DNA of 43,845 nucleotides, taken from positions 1 to 43,845 of the forward strand of contig JAIDRT010000038.1 of NCBI GenBank assembly GCA_029061605.1. Reading direction: 5' to 3'. Positions 29,116-37,102 of this stretch are shown one piece after another. Made by a program: the position numbers and the translations under genes. Each line of letters begins with the position of its first letter. Within the stretch, counting starts at the first letter, position 1. Under the pieces are notes generated by a model. The model ran no database searches. It was not told the origin of the DNA and saw only the letters and a program-made list of their open reading frames with translations. This DNA comes from Clostridia bacterium (GTDB lineage Bacteria; Bacillota; Clostridia; Christensenellales; UBA3700).

Positions 29116-32100
29116 TTATTTTGTTTTTTGACTGCCACTTGCTTTTTGTTGTTGCTTTGTATTGCTTTTCCCCAAATTCGAAGGACGGTTCTTTAACGAC
29201 CTTATAGCAAAATCAATTGTACGATCTACGTACTTCTCGCCCTTTCGTTCTCGATACAATCCGGACGATTCAAATATTGATTTCATCTGACTTGGATTGC
29301 AATTGGTAAAGAATGCCAGCATACTCATTAACTTTGCATCGCTCTTAGATTTATCTCCACAAAGATCCTCTCCTTGATACAATCTTTCAAAGACATCGCC
29401 GACTTTACTTCTCTTAATGGCTTCAATGACTTCCGACTCAAACATAAACGGCGATCCACTCGATTTTCGTATGGTTTGATCAGTCGACGTCTCGCTGCGC
29501 TTACTTGGTCCCAATTCCGCACGTACAAGGTCTATAAGCTTTTGGGGTTTATCCTCGAGCGCGGTTGTTTTACTGATGACGTTACCTGTCATTGATATGA
29601 ATTTACTTCTGTCGTAACATTCTATGCCCTTGACGTCGTCTTTCACATTGCAACCTAGAGTGACGTTATCTGCCTTAAAAAATACGTGTACGCCTTTGCC
29701 AGACACACTTTTCTCGGCGTAAGTATTTGGCGCTGCATTCAAAATATTCCAACAAAGATTCGAACGCATTCCCTTGTCTCCAATGCAATGATCTAAGTCA
29801 ACGCACGCAATACGGTTTTGTGGATCCAAAGCAAAACTAAGTCCTTCACAGTTCCGCTCCTTTGCGAACTGCATTGCCTTCTCGTAAGTTGACCACGTTG
29901 CCGGCTCGTTGCATTTCGCCCACTCGCCCGTTTCTGGCGAAAGGATAATTTTTTTCTTCTTGCCAGTGGCTCCGTCATAGTAAGTTTTGAAAGCGCACCA
30001 ATTTTTGAGATCCTTCATCTCTTGAGGAACGTTAGCATTAAGGTCATCAAGACGTTTTGCGTTCTTCTGTGCGTAATATTCACGTGGCGATAAAAGGTTT
30101 TCTTTATTGGACTTTTCAGTTTGATTTGCCTGCTTTGAAACTTGCTCTTGGGCTCCACCGATTTTGCCTTTGTAATAGTTAGCCACTCTTAAGATTGTTT
30201 GTTCGTCATTTTCTTCGGCTCTCGGGTCGTCGGACATAGATGACGTTTGCCTACAATAAAATGCATTCTTAACGTCTTTTTCATTCTCTAAATGGTTCTT
30301 TAAAAGCCATTCAGCCGCTTCTCTCGCCTCCTTATTTTTTATTTCCTCGGTTGACCAATCTGACCAACCTTCGAGTTGACTGGGGACCATTATCGGCTGT
30401 TTCTCAGCACGATATTTGTCCGCATATTCTTCAACGGTGTCGTCAGACATTTGTACCACGTCGTACATACTATCTCGTAAAGATTTATTAGGATTCTCCA
30501 ACATATAGCCTGCAACTGCTTCGTCTATATGTTCATCTCTATTAAAGGCTTTTGTGTCTTCTTCTTTTTTTTCTTTGTGTTCACCATACAGACGATTGTA
30601 CGTTTGCGAGATACGTTCTACAGTCTTCTCTATCTCATCTCTTTGATAATTGCCATAGAAAACTTTGTTTTCTTTGAGCATTGCTTTGATACGATCGTCA
30701 AGTTCTTTGGCTTGCGCTTCGTTCTCAACTCTGCCCTCTTGTTGATACGGACCTTCCGCCCGGACAACACGGAGATTAAAGTTGTCAAAACTGTCGTAAT
30801 ACTCACGTATTTTGTTATGGTATGCTTCGTCGATTTTACCTTGTCCATATACTTGGCCAAGTAACACCGGTGAATCGGTGACTACTATTTGAACGCCACT
30901 GACTGCCATATTATGAAGACGTTTATACTGCTCGTCGATTACAATTTTTTGATCGTCGAGCATATCCAACTTTCCTTCTCTTACAAGTTCCTTTGCATAC
31001 TCCGGAACGTACTCTACGTCGTAGCCGGCTTTTTTAAGCGCCGCCGTAACTTCTAGTGCGGCCGTAGTTTTCCCGGCTCCGGGACCGGCGTAGAAATTTA
31101 CGACGAGCGTATTCTTATGCAAGTCTTTATCGGAGCCTTGAATCTGAGAAGTTTCTTGTTCTTGTTTTTGCGCTTGAGAGCAATTTTCTATAATATATTT
31201 AGACGCCTTGTCCGCTGCGGCAACGGCTCTAAAAAATTCGTCTGGCTTTGCCAATACTTTTTCCCACGCTTGGATATACGCTGCGCTATTCTGGATTGCT
31301 GCTCTCTTTAGGTCTACGCCTAAATCCTGTTGCAAAAACAATGAACTCAATTCGGCTACGACTTCTTCTCTTGCATAAGACTCCGAACCGAAACCGTCAA
31401 AGTTTTCAAAGTTACGGTTTAATCTGGTCTTTGCCCCGGTCGCGTGCGACATTTCGTGGAAGGCCGTGCCGTACAATTCGTCCGTTGAGATGAATTTATC
31501 CCTCAATGGCATATTGATTTTATCTTCGATTAAATCATACGATGCGGTTGTTCTCGATTGAGAATATTCAATCGGCACAAAACTTTGCTCCAATATTCTC
31601 TCGCAACGTTCGTCTTTTTGGCTCTCATCCAACGTCGGCGCAACAAACTTTTCAAGTCCTTTGACTTGTTGTCCGTTAAATACAACGTATTGATTTATGT
31701 AAACGGTCAAGTTATCTTTCTCGTATTGCTTACGTTCTTCTTCGCTCAAGCCCGCCGTTATCTCGTCAAGGTCTTTTCTTGTGCGGATTTCCTTTTTTGC
31801 AAGTTTATCCCACACGGTAAACTTTTCGATGCGTGTTCCCTTTTGACCCTTTTCAATCTTCAATCCCATTTTCTCGACTTGATTAAATGTATACCATCTT
31901 GGATCATCGAAGCCTTGCACGGCTGCGCTCAATGCCAAATAAAGTCGATTAGCACCTTGATAAGGTCTCGACGTCTCACCGTTATGGGGTAATGCTTTTC
32001 CACTTAAATAGTGATGCCACTCCAAATTGCCTTTGGATATTTCGGCACGAATCTGGTCTATGAGTTTTTGTCTATTCTCTTGAACTTTTTGCCAACTCGA

Positions 32101-32688
32101 CGTTGTTTCTTTCTTGTCTACTTTCTTCGGTTCTTCCTTCTTGGCTTCGTCCACCTTCCTCTCTTCTATTTTTTCTTGTGCTAACGTCCTTCTAACTGAA
32201 TCATACTCGTCATCGGTTACTGCACCGTAGAAGCCTTTGTGGCGCTCATCAAAACCGTGATCCTGCCAAATATACTGAAGATCCTCGTCAACGTCTCTAA
32301 AGCCGTTGTCAAATTTGCCATTCTCAAAATATTTCCACTTTTCACCATCGTGAATATAGATATAATCAATCCAACTTTCTGGCTTATTTAACTCCTTGAA
32401 ATCTACTGTTACTGCCTCAACGTCAGTTTCACCTCTATCTCGGCCATAGGCAACGGTTACGTCTGATTGTCTATTTTCAAACGAGTGTTCCGTTCCCGGA
32501 TCCGGCTCCAATTTTTCTTTTAACGTTGATAAACTGCCAAGTTGCAAGATTTTATCTGCATCTTCTTTCGTTGGATAAAAATCAAGCAACATTGCTCCGT
32601 TGTATTCGAGATATCCGTCATAATGACAATATACCCCTTTATACGTTCCATCTGGTTGCTTAGCGCATATATAACTTCTTGTACTCAT
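29116..32688 (-). CDS. Polyvalent protein: zincin (ArdC-like) + P-loop ATPase + primase-polymerase
   Basis: This protein of about 1190 residues starts at 32688 (MSTRSYI), nine bases after GGAGG. In order: an N-terminal STRSYICAK...YCHYDGYLEYNG domain seen alone in other Clostridia proteins; an ArdC-like domain (about 200-330) and a zincin with HEMSH near residue 411; a P-loop ATPase (FYAGPGAGKTTAALEV, near 535); and a primase-polymerase-like domain with ACVDLDHCI (Asp964, Asp966) and SVSGKGVHVFF. Such fusions are known as polyvalent proteins, thought to enter recipients with the transferred DNA, where they could remove host proteins and prime DNA synthesis. That role is inference. Confidence 0.85.
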   Translation of the reverse strand: MSTRSYICAKQPDGTYKGVYCHYDGYLEYNGAMLLDFYPTKEDADKILQLGSLSTLKEKLEPDPGTEHSFENRQSDVTVAYGRDRGETDVEAVTVDFKELNKPESWIDYIYIHDGEKWKYFENGKFDNGFRDVDEDLQYIWQDHGFDERHKGFYGAVTDDEYDSVRRTLAQEKIEERKVDEAKKEEPKKVDKKETTSSWQKVQENRQKLIDQIRAEISKGNLEWHHYLSGKALPHNGETSRPYQGANRLYLALSAAVQGFDDPRWYTFNQVEKMGLKIEKGQKGTRIEKFTVWDKLAKKEIRTRKDLDEITAGLSEEERKQYEKDNLTVYINQYVVFNGQQVKGLEKFVAPTLDESQKDERCERILEQSFVPIEYSQSRTTASYDLIEDKINMPLRDKFISTDELYGTAFHEMSHATGAKTRLNRNFENFDGFGSESYAREEVVAELSSLFLQQDLGVDLKRAAIQNSAAYIQAWEKVLAKPDEFFRAVAAADKASKYIIENCSQAQKQEQETSQIQGSDKDLHKNTLVVNFYAGPGAGKTTAALEVTAALKKAGYDVEYVPEYAKELVREGKLDMLDDQKIVIDEQYKRLHNMAVSGVQIVVTDSPVLLGQVYGQGKIDEAYHNKIREYYDSFDNFNLRVVRAEGPYQQEGRVENEAQAKELDDRIKAMLKENKVFYGNYQRDEIEKTVERISQTYNRLYGEHKEKKEEDTKAFNRDEHIDEAVAGYMLENPNKSLRDSMYDVVQMSDDTVEEYADKYRAEKQPIMVPSQLEGWSDWSTEEIKNKEAREAAEWLLKNHLENEKDVKNAFYCRQTSSMSDDPRAEENDEQTILRVANYYKGKIGGAQEQVSKQANQTEKSNKENLLSPREYYAQKNAKRLDDLNANVPQEMKDLKNWCAFKTYYDGATGKKKKIILSPETGEWAKCNEPATWSTYEKAMQFAKERNCEGLSFALDPQNRIACVDLDHCIGDKGMRSNLCWNILNAAPNTYAEKSVSGKGVHVFFKADNVTLGCNVKDDVKGIECYDRSKFISMTGNVISKTTALEDKPQKLIDLVRAELGPSKRSETSTDQTIRKSSGSPFMFESEVIEAIKRSKVGDVFERLYQGEDLCGDKSKSDAKLMSMLAFFTNCNPSQMKSIFESSGLYRERKGEKYVDRTIDFAIRSLKNRPSNLGKSNTKQQQKASGSQKTK

Positions 32689-32692
32689 ATCG

Positions 32693-32803
32693 TTAAGCCT
32701 CCGTTTTTTCATCCGATAGAACGTCGGCAATATTTACTGTTCCTTGCGGTACTTCAACGGATATTTCGTTGTCAGACTCAAGGTTTATTTTTATAACGTT
32801 CAT
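32693..32803 (-). CDS. 36-residue small protein between ssb and the polyvalent gene
   Basis: ATG at 32803, six bases after AGGAGG. The acidic product begins MNVIKINLESDNEISVEV and has PQGTVNIADVL. Its last codons contain the Shine-Dalgarno of the next gene, so the spacing is operon-like. No family recognised. Confidence 0.65.
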   Translation of the reverse strand: MNVIKINLESDNEISVEVPQGTVNIADVLSDEKTEA

Positions 32804-32812
32804 TTCAACCTC

Positions 32813-33190
32813 CTAATACGGCAACGATTCATCGGCTGTTGCACCGTCGTCGGCGGAATCTGCTGCGTCATTTGCTGCACCTTTCTTTCCGTCCAAAAAT
32901 TCAACGTTCTCGGGGAATTGAATTTTTACACTTGTTCCCTTGCTCTTATCTTGACGTTCATACCTTTCTATGAGCAAGTCGCCAGATACAGCAACCTTAC
33001 TGCCCTTGTCAAGATACTTGACCACGTTCTCAGCCATAACGCCCGATACTACCACCGCCAAATAGTTGACTTGGTCATCGTTGCCTCGATTTGTTGCGGC
33101 AATGTCAAACTCACAGATTGACTTGTCGTTTTTTGTTTTTTGTAATTCTGGTTTTTTCACTAACCTACCGATTACATACGCTTTTAACAT
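32813..33190 (-). CDS. ssb: Single-stranded DNA-binding protein
   Basis: This 125-residue OB-fold SSB has MLKAYVIGRLVKKPELQ, SICEFDIAATNRG, VNYLAVVVSGVMAENVVKYLDKGSKVAVSGDL and a shortened acidic tail ending ADESLPY, whose last residues match the acidic partner-binding tip of SSB only loosely. I chose ATG 33190 because a perfect AGGAGG lies six bases upstream; the frame upstream of it is not SSB-like. It would protect the strand that enters a recipient or forms at the origin. Confidence 0.92.
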   Translation of the reverse strand: MLKAYVIGRLVKKPELQKTKNDKSICEFDIAATNRGNDDQVNYLAVVVSGVMAENVVKYLDKGSKVAVSGDLLIERYERQDKSKGTSVKIQFPENVEFLDGKKGAANDAADSADDGATADESLPY

Positions 33191-33403
33191 TTTTTGCCTC
33201 CTAAGATTTTTGTATTTGCGTTCGGCTATGCCGACTGACGCTCTTTTTGTATTTTGTAGACACAAGAGAAAAATGGACAATGTGCTCTATTTACCAAACC
33301 TATGGAGCATATTATCTCCTCTAATTTTTTCTTGTGTTGTCTTAAATATTTACTTAAACTAAGTTTTCTAGGTAACTTGCTTATACTTCTATTTGTGTTT
33401 ACT

Positions 33404-33435
33404 AACCTAGATTTTCTCTTTATTATATCTAGGTT
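33404..33435. repeat. AACCTAGAT inverted repeat beside the iterons
   Basis: AACCTAGAT (33404-33412) and ATCTAGGTT (33427-33435) are exact inverted copies, and a third CTAGGT box lies near 33368. They may be protein-binding sites at the origin. Confidence 0.6.
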
Positions 33436-33441
33436 ATTGGG

Positions 33442-33619
33442 TAAACTCAGTTGACCACCCCATTAAACTCAGTTGACCACCTCGGTAAACTCAGTTGCAT
33501 ACCATTAAACTCAGTTGCATACCATTAAACTCAGTTGCATACCATTAAACTCAGTTGCATACCATTAAACTCAGTTGCATACCATTAAACTTAGTTACAT
33601 ACCGTTAAACTTAGTTACA
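33442..33619. repeat. Iterons: nine direct repeats, candidate replication origin
   Basis: TAAACTCAGTTG-type units start at 33442, 33464, 33486, 33506, 33526, 33546, 33566, 33586 and 33606: two steps of 22 bp, then six of 20 bp. The first two have GACCAC after the core, the next five GCATACC, the last two the variant TTAGTTACATACC. The stop codon of the adjacent replication gene lies inside this array. Direct repeats of about 20 bp next to a winged-helix initiator are typical of iteron-controlled plasmid origins. Confidence 0.85.
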
Positions 33620-33917
33620 TACCGTTATCAATGTTAGTGGTATATTTGCAATTCCTTACTCCGTTTTTGTTTTCTTCGGTTTTCTTGATTAGGTTGCGCT
33701 CTATTAGGTTGTTGAGATTTTTCATAATGCCTTGTTTCGTTGAACTTGTCCACTCAGCCAAATACCCAAGAGAACCCGAGAATGCTTGTTCCCCGTCTTG
33801 AGAGAAGCCGTAAATGATTGCATAAACAAGAAGATCATTCCCTTTCAAATGCAAATCTCTTACCATAAATTCTTGAACGACAATATAGCGTTCCTTTGTG
33901 TAGCGATCCACTATCAT
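33615..33917 (-). CDS. Winged-helix replication initiator-like protein (short)
   Basis: This 100-residue protein has a winged-helix region: RDLHLKGNDLLVYAIIYGFSQDGEQAFSGSLGYLAEWTSSTKQGIMKNLNNLIERNLIKK, typical of the N-terminal domain of RepA-like and replisome-organiser proteins of Bacillota elements. Those are usually longer; this one ends where the iterons begin, so it may be a natural short form or a truncation. The ATG at 33917 has AAGGAG seven bases upstream. The iterons lie directly downstream of its coding part. Confidence 0.72.
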   Translation of the reverse strand: MIVDRYTKERYIVVQEFMVRDLHLKGNDLLVYAIIYGFSQDGEQAFSGSLGYLAEWTSSTKQGIMKNLNNLIERNLIKKTEENKNGVRNCKYTTNIDNGM

Positions 33918-33993
33918 TTTGCAACTCCTTCTAATTGTCCTTATGGGGCAAGCCCCCTTGGACTAAACACCCCCATTGCTACTAATAACCATA

Positions 33994-34027
33994 AAGAGCA
34001 CTGCAAGCCAAATAGCCCAGTGCTCTT
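33994..34027. terminator. 10-bp hairpin upstream of the replication gene
   Basis: AAGAGCACTG (33994-34003) and CAGTGCTCTT (34018-34027) are exact inverted copies. T-rich ends on both sides suggest a bidirectional terminator. Confidence 0.6.
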
Positions 34028-34040
34028 TTGAATACAAACT

Positions 34041-34180
34041 ATAAGACTTGTCACTCCCTTTATTAACTCCCTATAAAAAATAAGGAGTGACAGGTAACCA
34101 GTCCCTCTACTATAACGCTTTTTTGTCAACCTCTCTTTCGAAAGGCTAAAATCATAACTAAAGAGGACTGGTTATCCAGT
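34041..34180. repeat. Nested inverted repeats near the element's right edge
   Basis: GTCACTCC and GGAGTGAC flank about 27 bases around 34052-34096. GGTAACCAGTCC (about 34099-34110) is inverted by GGACTGGTTATCC (about 34163-34175), and GGACTGG/CCAGTCC forms a local hairpin near 34163-34180. No gene lies in 33918-34374. I cannot tell whether these mark an element end or regulate the divergent genes. Confidence 0.5.
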
Positions 34181-34273
34181 CCCCTAAATTTTACACTAAC
34201 TTTTTATATTAAATGACTTACGGCGATTGCGCCACAGATATTCTTGTGAGTGTAACGCTATGCATTCTGCAGT

Positions 34274-34282
34274 CATATAATA
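34274..34282 (+). promoter_or_regulatory. Possible mother-cell sigma (SigK/SigE) -10 element
   Basis: CATATAATA fits the SigK-type -10 CATAnnnTA. An AAC occurs about 17 bases upstream, where SigK promoters have AC. No SigA -35 is placed for this -10. The evidence is the -10 alone, so it is weak. Confidence 0.4.
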
Positions 34283-34374
34283 AAGCAGAAAGACATATAA
34301 GAGATCATTTTGCTACATATTCCCTTGCTCCACACCGGAGCGGATATGTAGTAATTTTTTATAAGGAGATCAAT

Positions 34375-36078
34375 ATGCCTTTCATTCAACGATATTCAGA
34401 CGTCAAAAAAGGCGGAATAATATTCACAGGCAACACGCTGGGACTGAGCAAAGCGCCCAATCAAAACGCTCCCGGCACGGAAGGCTCGATAGGCGCCTTT
34501 ACAAGTCTTAACACTGCTCTTCAAGTGGGAACCTTTCCACCGGGAACTTCGGTAGACTATTCGCAAAACGGCTCTGAGGCAATTCTCAACCTGCCTGCCG
34601 GCTCGACTGTATTATATGCGGAACTCATATGGGGCGGACTGTGCCGCTCGTCATATAACGACATTACTCCGTTGACTTACAACAGCATAGTGCTTGCCAC
34701 ACCATTGGGCGACTTCAGTATAGCGCCTGACCCTGCGACGTCTCAAACTTTCAATATACCGGTAGACGGTATCACGATAGGATTTTACGTACGTAGCGCC
34801 AACGTAACCTCTCAAGTTCAGGCTGCGCTAAGCGGAACTTATTCCGTTCAAGGCGTGCTTGCTCTCGTGGAGGCGCTTGACGATCGAACAGCCGACACCA
34901 ATCACGCGGGTTGGACCCTTGCAGTCGCGTACGAAAACGCAAATCAACCTTTGAGAAATCTCACGATTTACAGCGGCGGCGACGTGGTATCGCCCAATAC
35001 CGGAAGTACTACGATCACGATATCCAACTTCCTTACGCCTGACGTCCTGCCTGTCACAGGCAAAATCTTTGTGTCAGCGCAAGAAGGCGACGCTGTGCTT
35101 GAAGGAGATCAGATGCTCTTCGGTCAAAGCGTAGCCGACCTGCAAGTTCTGTCAGGTCCCAACAATCCTGCCGACAATTTCTTTGCGTCGCAAATCAATG
35201 ACGAAAACGGAATGCTTGACACAAGCGGCACATTCGGCACGCGTAACGCCAACGCAGCCGCAGGCACTAACACTTCCGCCTGCCGTCAAGGCTGGGACAT
35301 AACCGCTGTGGACGTATCAGACAAATTGGCGGCAAGCCAAACGAGCGCCGTCATCAGATTTACGACCGACGGAGATCTATACGTGCCAAACGCTCTCGCA
35401 TTGCAAATCGACAGAAAGGTAGCAAATATGACCGTGACCAAATCTGCAGACAAAACTTACGCCGACGTGGGCGAAGAAATAACCTATACACTTGAAATCA
35501 AAAATATAGGATCTGTGGACGCAGTAAATTCCACTGTCAATGATATGTTGCCGCCCGAGACTGCTTTGGTTGCAAACTCTGTGACGGTAGACGGAGTTCC
35601 ATACGCAGGCGCTTTGCCAGTGGTCATTCCTACGATAACGCCCAACCAAACCGTGACAGTATCTTTCAAAGTGACTGTCAATTCCCTACCTGCCGTCAAC
35701 CCGATATTCAATATTGCCAGAGTTGACTATCAATTCTTCCCATTCACAGGCTATCCCGCTATGAGTTTTTCCAACTCCAATCCTGTAGCCGTGTATATTA
35801 TATCTCGTCAAATGACCAACGTAAAAAGCGTCGACAAGGCTTTTGCCCTCAAAGGCGATATCCTCACCTATACTTCGGTAGTTAAAAATACAGGCAGCGT
35901 TCCTGTAACCGACGTGATGTTCAAAGACGAAATACCTGCGGGTACAACTTTTGTCAACGGCTCTGTTACGATAGACGGCGTAAGTTACCCCGCTTATAAC
36001 CCCGAGACAGGATTCTTTGTGGCGAACCTGACGCCGCAGGCAAGCGCAACTATAACCTTTCAGGTACAAATAAACTAA
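34375..36078 (+). CDS. DUF11-repeat surface protein, N-terminal type
   Basis: This 567-residue protein begins MPFIQRYSDVKKGGIIFTGNTLGLSKAPN and has GSIGAFTSLNTALQV and GSTVLYAELIWGG, an N-terminal domain I know from Bacillus and Clostridia surface proteins. It continues with an internal beta-rich domain and two DUF11 repeats (VTKSADKTYADVGEEITYTLEIKNIGSVDA and VKSVDKAFALKGDILTYTSVVKNTGSV). There is no signal peptide, consistent with a protein deposited on spores from the mother cell. The ATG at 34375 has AAGGAG seven bases upstream. It is the first gene of a three-gene operon. Confidence 0.85.
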   Translation: MPFIQRYSDVKKGGIIFTGNTLGLSKAPNQNAPGTEGSIGAFTSLNTALQVGTFPPGTSVDYSQNGSEAILNLPAGSTVLYAELIWGGLCRSSYNDITPLTYNSIVLATPLGDFSIAPDPATSQTFNIPVDGITIGFYVRSANVTSQVQAALSGTYSVQGVLALVEALDDRTADTNHAGWTLAVAYENANQPLRNLTIYSGGDVVSPNTGSTTITISNFLTPDVLPVTGKIFVSAQEGDAVLEGDQMLFGQSVADLQVLSGPNNPADNFFASQINDENGMLDTSGTFGTRNANAAAGTNTSACRQGWDITAVDVSDKLAASQTSAVIRFTTDGDLYVPNALALQIDRKVANMTVTKSADKTYADVGEEITYTLEIKNIGSVDAVNSTVNDMLPPETALVANSVTVDGVPYAGALPVVIPTITPNQTVTVSFKVTVNSLPAVNPIFNIARVDYQFFPFTGYPAMSFSNSNPVAVYIISRQMTNVKSVDKAFALKGDILTYTSVVKNTGSVPVTDVMFKDEIPAGTTFVNGSVTIDGVSYPAYNPETGFFVANLTPQASATITFQVQIN

Positions 36079-36089
36079 GGAGATAAACT

Positions 36090-36863
36090 ATGATAATACC
36101 CAATCAATCCAATATTGCATTCAACTACGTTTTGCCAGACGGACAGACGGTTGCGGCAAACCTCGACAGCAATATAGTCAATACCGAAGTGCTGACCTAT
36201 TCCGTGCCTAAGGTAAAGAGCGGCGACAAGACGTTTTTGCAAGAAGGCGAAACTTCTAAGCACTCTGTCGTGATAACCAATAATTCGCAAACGCAACTGT
36301 TCAATCTCGTCTTCAAAGACGCAATGAGCAACGGCGCAACTTACGTGCCCGGCAGCGTTGAGGTCAACGGCGTATCGCAGCCGACATATGACCCTGTCGC
36401 AGGATTTGCATTGCCAGCGCTCAATGCAGGACAGGCAACGACAGTCGCATATACCGTGCAGGCAAATAATCCTATGACGCAAACGCCTGTGACTGACTTT
36501 GCTACACTCAACTATACCGTCAACGACCCCAACAGAGGCAACGTGAATTTCTCAGAAAACACCAATACGGTGTCAGTGCAAATCATTTCCAACAGATTGA
36601 CCAACGTCAAGAGCGTAGACAAGGCATACGCTGTCAAAGGAGACAACTTGCATTACACTTCAATTATTACCAATACCGGTACGCTTGAAAAGACTGACCT
36701 CGTATTCTCTGACCCTATCCCCGCAGGAACGACTTTTGTACCCGGCAGCGTGAAGATAAACAACGTAGCATACCCAACTTATAATCCTCAGACAGGATTT
36801 GATCTGCCCGACCTTGCCGTCGGAAACGCAGTGACAGTAGAATTTGACGTGACGGTGAACTAA
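36090..36863 (+). CDS. DUF11-repeat protein, second in operon
   Basis: This 257-residue protein has two DUF11-like modules: KVKSGDKTFLQEGETSKHSVVITNNSQT and VKSVDKAYAVKGDNLHYTSIITNTGT, each ending in the familiar PAGTTFVPGSVKINNVAYPTY pattern. No signal peptide. AAGGAG seven bases before ATG, 11 bases after the preceding stop. The second module is clearly related to the last module of the first protein, so it is part of the same surface layer. Confidence 0.85.
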   Translation: MIIPNQSNIAFNYVLPDGQTVAANLDSNIVNTEVLTYSVPKVKSGDKTFLQEGETSKHSVVITNNSQTQLFNLVFKDAMSNGATYVPGSVEVNGVSQPTYDPVAGFALPALNAGQATTVAYTVQANNPMTQTPVTDFATLNYTVNDPNRGNVNFSENTNTVSVQIISNRLTNVKSVDKAYAVKGDNLHYTSIITNTGTLEKTDLVFSDPIPAGTTFVPGSVKINNVAYPTYNPQTGFDLPDLAVGNAVTVEFDVTVN

Positions 36864-36864
36864 T

Positions 36865-37062
36865 ATGGCAACGATAACAAACTTATCCAACGTAACGGAT
36901 TACTCAGGCGAGACACCCATAACGACTTACAGCAATCCGGTTACTACAATTGTGAATCAACCCAACCAACCGCCGTTTGTTCCGCGAATGGCTCCCTGTC
37001 CGCCGTGCAATTGCTCTTGCAACTGCAACTGTCAATGGCAATGCAACGGATGTGGCAACTGA
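36865..37062 (+). CDS. Small Pro/Cys-rich protein, third in DUF11 operon
   Basis: This 65-residue protein starts one base after the preceding stop and is coupled to it. A polar N-terminus (ITNLSNVTDYSGETPI) is followed by a Pro-rich stretch and a C-terminal Cys cluster (PCPPCNCSCNCNCQWQCNGC) with eight cysteines in about 20 residues. Such tails fit cross-linking or metal binding in spore coats. The function is inferred from context. Confidence 0.75.
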   Translation: MATITNLSNVTDYSGETPITTYSNPVTTIVNQPNQPPFVPRMAPCPPCNCSCNCNCQWQCNGCGN

Positions 37063-37076
37063 CACACCAAAAATAT

Positions 37077-37102
37077 ACGGCAGACCCGCAAGGGACTGCC
37101 GT
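37077..37102. terminator. Terminator after the DUF11 operon
   Basis: ACGGCAG pairs with CTGCCGT, extended by CCC/GGG, with loop GCAA. Short T/A-rich tracts lie on both sides, so it can serve both convergent operons. Confidence 0.75.

Larger units (their letters stand above)
9060..34200. mobile_element. Conjugative plasmid-like element (approximate limits)
   Basis: This 25-kb block has relaxase, coupling protein, VirB4, VirB6-like and VirB2-like genes, SSB, iterons with a replication protein, ParA/RHH partition and two toxin modules, nearly all on one strand. It lacks an integrase or resolvase, and no flanking direct repeat is obvious. The borders are drawn from gene content: the ISLre2 gene on the left and the DUF11 operon on the right. 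No VirB8-like or peptidoglycan hydrolase gene is evident. Confidence 0.75.

Noticed and set aside
30529..30864. Plus-strand frame with hydrophobic residues
   Set aside because: It lies opposite the polyvalent gene in an antisense frame; the hydrophobic look comes from Lys/Glu-rich codons read in reverse.
33442..33619. CRISPR or coding repeats in the 20-22 bp array
   Set aside because: Repeats abut with no variable spacers, and the 20-bp period is not a multiple of three, so the array is not a coding repeat. Iterons fit better.
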